A program made the translations under genes and the position numbers. A stretch of DNA of 64,000 nucleotides from Lasioglossum baleicum (lineage: Eukaryota > Arthropoda > Insecta > Hymenoptera > Halictidae). Where the stretch lies: NCBI RefSeq assembly GCF_051020765.1, contig NC_134935.1:9301579-9365578 (forward strand). Direction: 5' to 3'. How positions within the stretch are numbered: the first letter of the stretch is position 1; every line of letters begins with the position of its first letter. This document shows, in pieces, positions 59,726-64,000 of the stretch. Below the pieces are notes generated by a model that ran no database searches, had not been told where the DNA came from, and saw nothing but the letters and a program-made list of their open reading frames with translations.

Positions 59726-61178
59726 TTAGATAAGCTTTAATATATTTAGTTTCGTCATGAGTGTGTCTACATTAAGAGGTGGTTGGAGGCCCATACTAAT
59801 TGTAAGTAGGGCATTTGTTAGCTTGCGTCTTTGTGGATTATACAATTCGCATCGCCGTGTTATGTGATCAAGGCTTTCGCAGCTCTGATTCTGTTTTTAT
59901 TTTGTTTCCACGTTATAATATGAAAAAAATGACTATTATTAATCCCCTATTGACTTTTCTGCATACGAATTGTTAGATTCGGATACCTGACTTGCCAACT
60001 AATTGTATTATTTCTTAACAAGATCAAAATTCAGTCATGATTTCTTTATTTTTGTCCATTTCATGATGCCGGTGCTATGCTTGTTCTCTATGAAAACTAT
60101 TTGAATACGATAAAAGGAGGTTTCGCGGCCGGTCGAGGGTTTTATCGAAAGCCTGACCGGAGCACGTCGTCGTCGTCGTTTCGCGCGTCCCGATGCGGTG
60201 CCGCGTTTTCGATCCCAGCCTCGAAGACATCCAACGGAGCCCAGGCTGTCCTCCAGCACCCGGCCTCTGCTGGAGAAATATCCGCAGGATATTGGCGCGC
60301 CTTTCTCTCGCCGACAGAATATCGATACCAGTGCACGATAGTTGTCTGGTCGTTTGCGGCAACGCGGTGTCCTGTAACCGTACGATATCGACAGGAAATC
60401 GTCGTTGCCGTGAAACTCACCGCGGGTATACAGGCTAAACGAATCGGAGACGGAACTTGGGCGTACCGGGATACCAGTCAGCCGAGAGCCGCTTTTATGC
60501 GACAACAGGGCCGCGGCTCTTTGACTACTGACCCCATCGGCGGAACGCTTTGTGTGTGTCGAATTATGCGCTCCGAATATTATTAAAATATTTTCTGAGC
60601 GGTTCTTTTGCCCACTGACGTGATCGCGCTTTTTGTGATTGAGCCACACACGTAGGGGTCCGAATGGATTAATATAAAAGCAATATTAACATATTATCGC
60701 CCACCGGTGATTATTGCATAATTTTGAAAAATCTGTGGTACATGGCTAAACACTTTTTAACGGAACTTTCAACAGCAACAGCAATTTTCATTGTGAACTA
60801 ACAAGTCACCCTCGATGACGTCATCTAATAGTTTCATTTAAAAGAATCATTAAAAGAAAGTTTGTGTGCTTTCTTTTGGTACAGCACAATTATTGAAAAT
60901 CTTATTAATAGGCTTCCGGCAGGTAACGTGTTAACCTACCACGAGTGGTCAAATGTGTGACCAAATTTAGATTTTTTATTTGACATTTTATCATTATCAT
61001 TTCAATTTCAAAATCCCCACTCCTTATTCCTTCCGAAACCGATGGCGGGTTCTCTCTCGTTACTGGTTCTGATTCTGAATCTCACCTCTTAGCAACTGCG
61101 CAAGTCATATAGTTACGCTCTTCGTAAGATCATACGCCTTTGATCATACTCACTGTTACACATATCCAGGTTGTTTTA
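59726..61178. other. GC-rich block 60120-60600 with opposing frames; no identified gene
   Basis: A 204-codon minus-strand frame (60035-60649) is the longest in the window, but a 169-codon plus-strand frame (60077-60586) covers nearly the same bases and no domain is recognisable in either. A run of CGTCGTCGTCG at about 60166 adds arginine codons. I list it as unresolved rather than a gene. Confidence 0.35.
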
Positions 61179-61416
61179 TTAATTGTACAAATAAGTTCTC
61201 GGCCTGAGAATAAAAACGGATTTCATCGCCTCGCAGACTTCATCGAGTCGAAACAGCCATCTTTTTTTCACCAAGGGATTCGTCGTCTGCCCGAGAGGTG
61301 GAGGAAATGTGTAGAAGCAAATGGAGACTGCTTTCCCGATTAAAACATACTTGTATTTTAAGTAAGAAAATATTGAATTTGACGAAAAAAGGCCGAGAAC
61401 TTATTTGTACACCTAA
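61179..61416 (+). mobile_element. Internally deleted mariner retaining the C-terminal codons
   Basis: TTAATTGTACAAATAAGTTC then TCGGCC at the left and GGCCGAGAACTTATTTGTAC then ACCTAA at the right form a 26-bp inverted repeat with two mismatches, flanked by TA (61177-61178, 61417-61418). At 238 bp it contains only the two ends and the last ~39 codons of a transposase (61224-61343). Its termini closely match those of the element at 31549-32063. Confidence 0.93.
61224..61343 (+). pseudogene. Mariner transposase C-terminal tail
   Basis: The frame reads HRLADFIESKQPSFFHQGIR then RLPERWRKCVEANGDCFPD and a TAA stop. Mariner transposases of the mori-like group end with a similar FF..K...F...GI..LP.RW..V...NG.Y motif. 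The catalytic triad and DNA-binding region are absent; nothing can be expressed as a functional enzyme. It is embedded in correctly bounded termini. Confidence 0.85.
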
Positions 61417-62336
61417 TATTATAACATATCTTTTGGTTTCACGTTAATTTCTTTTTTATATCTCCACCTCTCTTCGTCTTTTCACCCTTCCCTATTCGCC
61501 TTTTCGTACATACTTCGAGACTCATCTCGTCTCGTTCGTCTCAAGTTCGTACAACTGTAGACGCTAGTTTCTTGTATCCGGTGTACCATTCCCGATTCGT
61601 TCGTTGTCCCGCAATCAACGTGGTTCAGCCCTGATTACTCGTCACATTCAGAAACGTTAGCCTTCTAACGTACCGATGCCGGACCCGCAAATTAAGATCA
61701 CAGATAAGGGTAGGCGGGGGCTGGTTGGTTGCAGGAAAACGAGTAGGACGCGCGGAAAAGCTTCTCCGTAAGCCGAGGGGCGGATCAACCAGGTCAGATA
61801 AAAGCCTGGCTCCGGCTAAACGATGCCTAGATGAGCTAATCCTGGTATAGTTCTCGTCTGGAAGGACAAGAGATCCTCATGGAAGATGTTGATTCCGGCT
61901 GGAGGATTTAGATAACGCGTCGGCTATGGTAAAAGGGAAACGAAACCTTCCCGCGATTGGAGAGAAACGAACGGAAACGAGATAACGTCTGGTTATCTCT
62001 TTTTCTGCTGCTGCTATTCCTCCTCTTATCGGACCAGCGTCCATTTAGAGAATCGTTGGTCGTTCGCTCCCTGTTCTTCTTTTTTTTCTATTCCCGCTCG
62101 CGACGCTTTACTCCCCAGATCGAGATAACAGGGTAAATTAAAATAGAGTTTCGACCGAATTTTTGGGGAATGGCCACTAGGAGACACGTATGTATAGGAG
62201 ATCCGGACCGTAGCGGATGCGGAACAGTTGCCAGGCAATAATGGAGGAAGGAAAATGTATTTGAAATGTTTAGGAACGTTGCGGGAACTTAACGCCTTAT
62301 ATTAGGACAATCATCTGAACAGAATCTGTTACACAT
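61417..62336. other. Non-coding; nothing recognised
   Basis: A (CTG)n run is at about 62005 and a T-tract at about 62079. No gene supported. Confidence 0.35.
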
Positions 62337-62906
62337 GTAGGGCATGGTTTCTCAAGCCGTACCCCTTAAGAAGAAAACCGTATAAAACTTAGGATTTATC
62401 AAATAAATAGAAATTAAATGTGCTATTCAAAACTTGTGTTAATATTTTTGTTATTTATTATAACGAAATTAGAAAATCTATATGCTTTCACGTAAAATAA
62501 ACTAAATCTTTAAAAACTTACATCGGTACATACGACTAAAGTAACTGGTTTCCTACGTCGTACCATCTATGGCCTTAGTCGTACCTAAGAATTCAATTGA
62601 GCAACAATAATAATTAAAACGTATTTTTTTTATTAATCTGTTTAGATTACACATAGGTATTCAGTTAGTACAAACATCACATACAAATTTTTTTTATACT
62701 AAAAAGTATAAGAAAATTGAAATAAACTTACTTGATGACAGGATTTATAATGAGGCTGGTTTATGGCAGACAATGATACGCAAAGCAACTTGGTTCACTC
62801 AGACGTATATTTGGTTGCCGTTGTATGTGCTGTTGTCGCCGTAGTTCGTTCAAAATTCAAGTGGTACGACTTGAGCACTGGTACGACTTGAGCAACCTTA
62901 CCCTAC
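62337..62906. mobile_element. Inverted-repeat element, GTAGGGYA..CTCAAGYCGTACC ends
   Basis: GTAGGGCATGGTTTCTCAAG then CCGTACC at the left and the complement of GTAGGGTAAGGTTGCTCAAG then TCGTACC at the right. GTCGTACC or its complement recurs in the interior (62552, 62572, 62864, 62880). The termini resemble those of the element at 20411-21111. No target duplication or transposase is clear. Confidence 0.7.
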
Positions 62907-63464
62907 GTTATGTTAAGGTGTCTTCCGTTTCTTGCAATTGACGCAGACAATTTTTATTTCTGTCTGGTTATCGATTCCCATTAAACTGAAACAGTACAAT
63001 TCCATTTTGTTTCTATCTTGTTTAGTTATCAATTTTCTTCTTCTCCGAAGAAATTGTATAATAAATCGTTGAAAGAACTTTATATCCGTTAATAGAAGAA
63101 GTTGGTTGTTTTGACGACACAGACATATTGTCATTTTTAAAGTAGTTTTGGACATATTTTGCCGCGCGTTACATCTTTTTCACTGGGAGTGTAGATGGCT
63201 ACGAGGCTACGTGACGGAGTCGCACTTCTTTCAAGAGAACTTCGCGGTGTAATCCGTGCGCCCCCCACAAAGCCACCGCAGAATTGTACGCTTTTTCTCT
63301 GAACGGTATCGTTCTGGCGAGGCTTACCACCGCTTTATTATTCCCACGATGTAAAAGTGCATTAGCGGGAACAATAAAGAGCACGGCCGTACAGCGGGCT
63401 GGGAACGCATTTTTACTGGCCGGAAGTCAAAGTGTCATTGCAACTTTGTAAAAGTTGGTCACTG
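62907..63464. other. Non-coding; nothing recognised
   Basis: Minus-strand frames at 62913-63155 and 63199-63384 have no domains I know. Confidence 0.35.
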
Positions 63465-63565
63465 ATTACTAGACAGCGGGTTTTTTGCATTAATGACAAA
63501 AATGAGTAGGTGTAATTTAAAACAGTAACAACATTAGAAGAATTTGAAGATACACCTATATTTAC
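63465..63565 (-). mobile_element. Dispersed Tc1-like (?) fragment
   Basis: On the minus strand it reads TGTTTTAAATTACACC, CATTTTTGTCATTAATGCAA and CCGCTGTCTAGTAATC, matching 26500-26570 on the plus strand and 15555-15640. It lies downstream of the Tigger relic, but I cannot show that they belong to one element. Confidence 0.5.
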
Positions 63566-63655
63566 CTAAAGCGAAGGCCGCAAAGCGAAAAGCCGTATGA
63601 CGAATCAATTATTTACATACAAAACCATACAAATTCAGTTGGATCCGTTCCAATT

Positions 63656-64000
63656 TTACCACGTTTTTATTAGCTCGCTTTCTTGTTTGTTTGTTTGGTT
63701 CATTGTCTTGTCTTCAATCCACATATCTAATAATTTTTCCATTTTTTCCATAATGCTGCTTCTTTGGCGAGTTAATTTTGAGACACTTAAAGGTGCAGCA
63801 AATAGTGAATGTGTTTTAATTTCTTCTTTTCTATCGCGAATAGTTTGAACGGTAGCCTTCGCTAGTTCCATAGCCTTACAAATTTCAACAATTTTCTCAT
63901 CAGCTTCAATACGACGTAAAACTCCTAGTTTAGTCACTAGCGTGAAGGATTTTCGGCTTCTCATTTTATTTTTATCAGTATCAATCTCCAAATTCAATGA
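63656..64000 (-). pseudogene. pogo/Tigger transposase N-terminus, cut by window edge
   Basis: The minus-strand frame is open to position 64000 and begins beyond it. Reading inward it gives KSFTLVTKLGVLRRIEADEK, then ICKAMELAKATVQTIRDRKE, the helix-turn-helix of the CENP-B N-terminal type. It continues LSVSKLTRQRSSIMEKMEKL then LDMWIEDK, matching the pre-CENPB segment seen in Tigger-family transposases (..IEKMEKAL..WIED). The frame then loses similarity and stops at 63656. The second DNA-binding domain and the DDE catalytic domain do not follow within 200 bp, so the element is truncated or internally deleted. The first in-frame ATG-like codons are internal, and the true start lies outside the window or is lost. 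Confidence 0.85.

Overview
The window looks like intergenic or intronic DNA from an arthropod nuclear genome, most probably an insect and perhaps a hymenopteran. The evidence is indirect. There is no bacterial-style gene packing. AT-rich stretches alternate with GC/CpG-rich blocks. Mariner, Tc1, pogo/Tigger and hAT remnants are abundant, and many inverted-repeat elements end in CAGGGTG beside a TA dinucleotide. I found no intact host gene, tRNA, rRNA or CRISPR array. The longest open frame is about 200 codons, lies in a GC-rich block with a second long frame open on the other strand, and resembles no family I know.

What can be annotated is a transposon graveyard. Recognisable transposase remnants are: the C-terminal end of a hAT transposase inside a 660-bp element with a perfect 8-bp target duplication (3121-3780); a mellifera-type mariner with a 5' terminal repeat, one in-frame stop and its 3' part missing (18904-19770); a frameshifted Tc1-like transposase (30681-31073); two TA-flanked mariner deletion derivatives with near-identical ends, one keeping the N-terminal DNA-binding region (31549-32063) and one keeping the last 39 codons (61179-61416); and a pogo/Tigger N-terminal DNA-binding domain running off the right edge (63656-64000).

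The rest is mostly non-autonomous inverted-repeat (foldback) elements: the TA/CAGGGTG set (5665, 8386, 15824, 25910, 32068, 39705, 47505, 48823, 51037), hAT MITEs with CAGTGTTGGGCAA-like ends (255, 24163, 27239), a YY1-motif-bearing foldback with four copies (285, 29861, 48258, 53313), and several further families. Some are nested so that insertion order can be read: a foldback inside a hAT at the left end, a hAT inside one arm of a 1.7-kb foldback at 25.9-28.1 kb, and a stack of elements at 46.9-49.2 kb. Tandem repeats with units of about 17, 32, 50, 82, 145, 162 and 200-252 bp lie between them.

GC-rich blocks (about 1.3-1.8, 9.0-10.1, 16.9-17.6, 21.8-22.3, 35.8-36.4, 41.3-43.2, 46.2-46.7, 49.3-50.2, 55.3-56.0 and 60.1-60.6 kb) may hold regulatory DNA or exons of a gene extending beyond the window, but the sequence alone does not let me name one. 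I see no evidence of an undescribed multi-gene system; the interest lies in transposon stratigraphy and repeat architecture.
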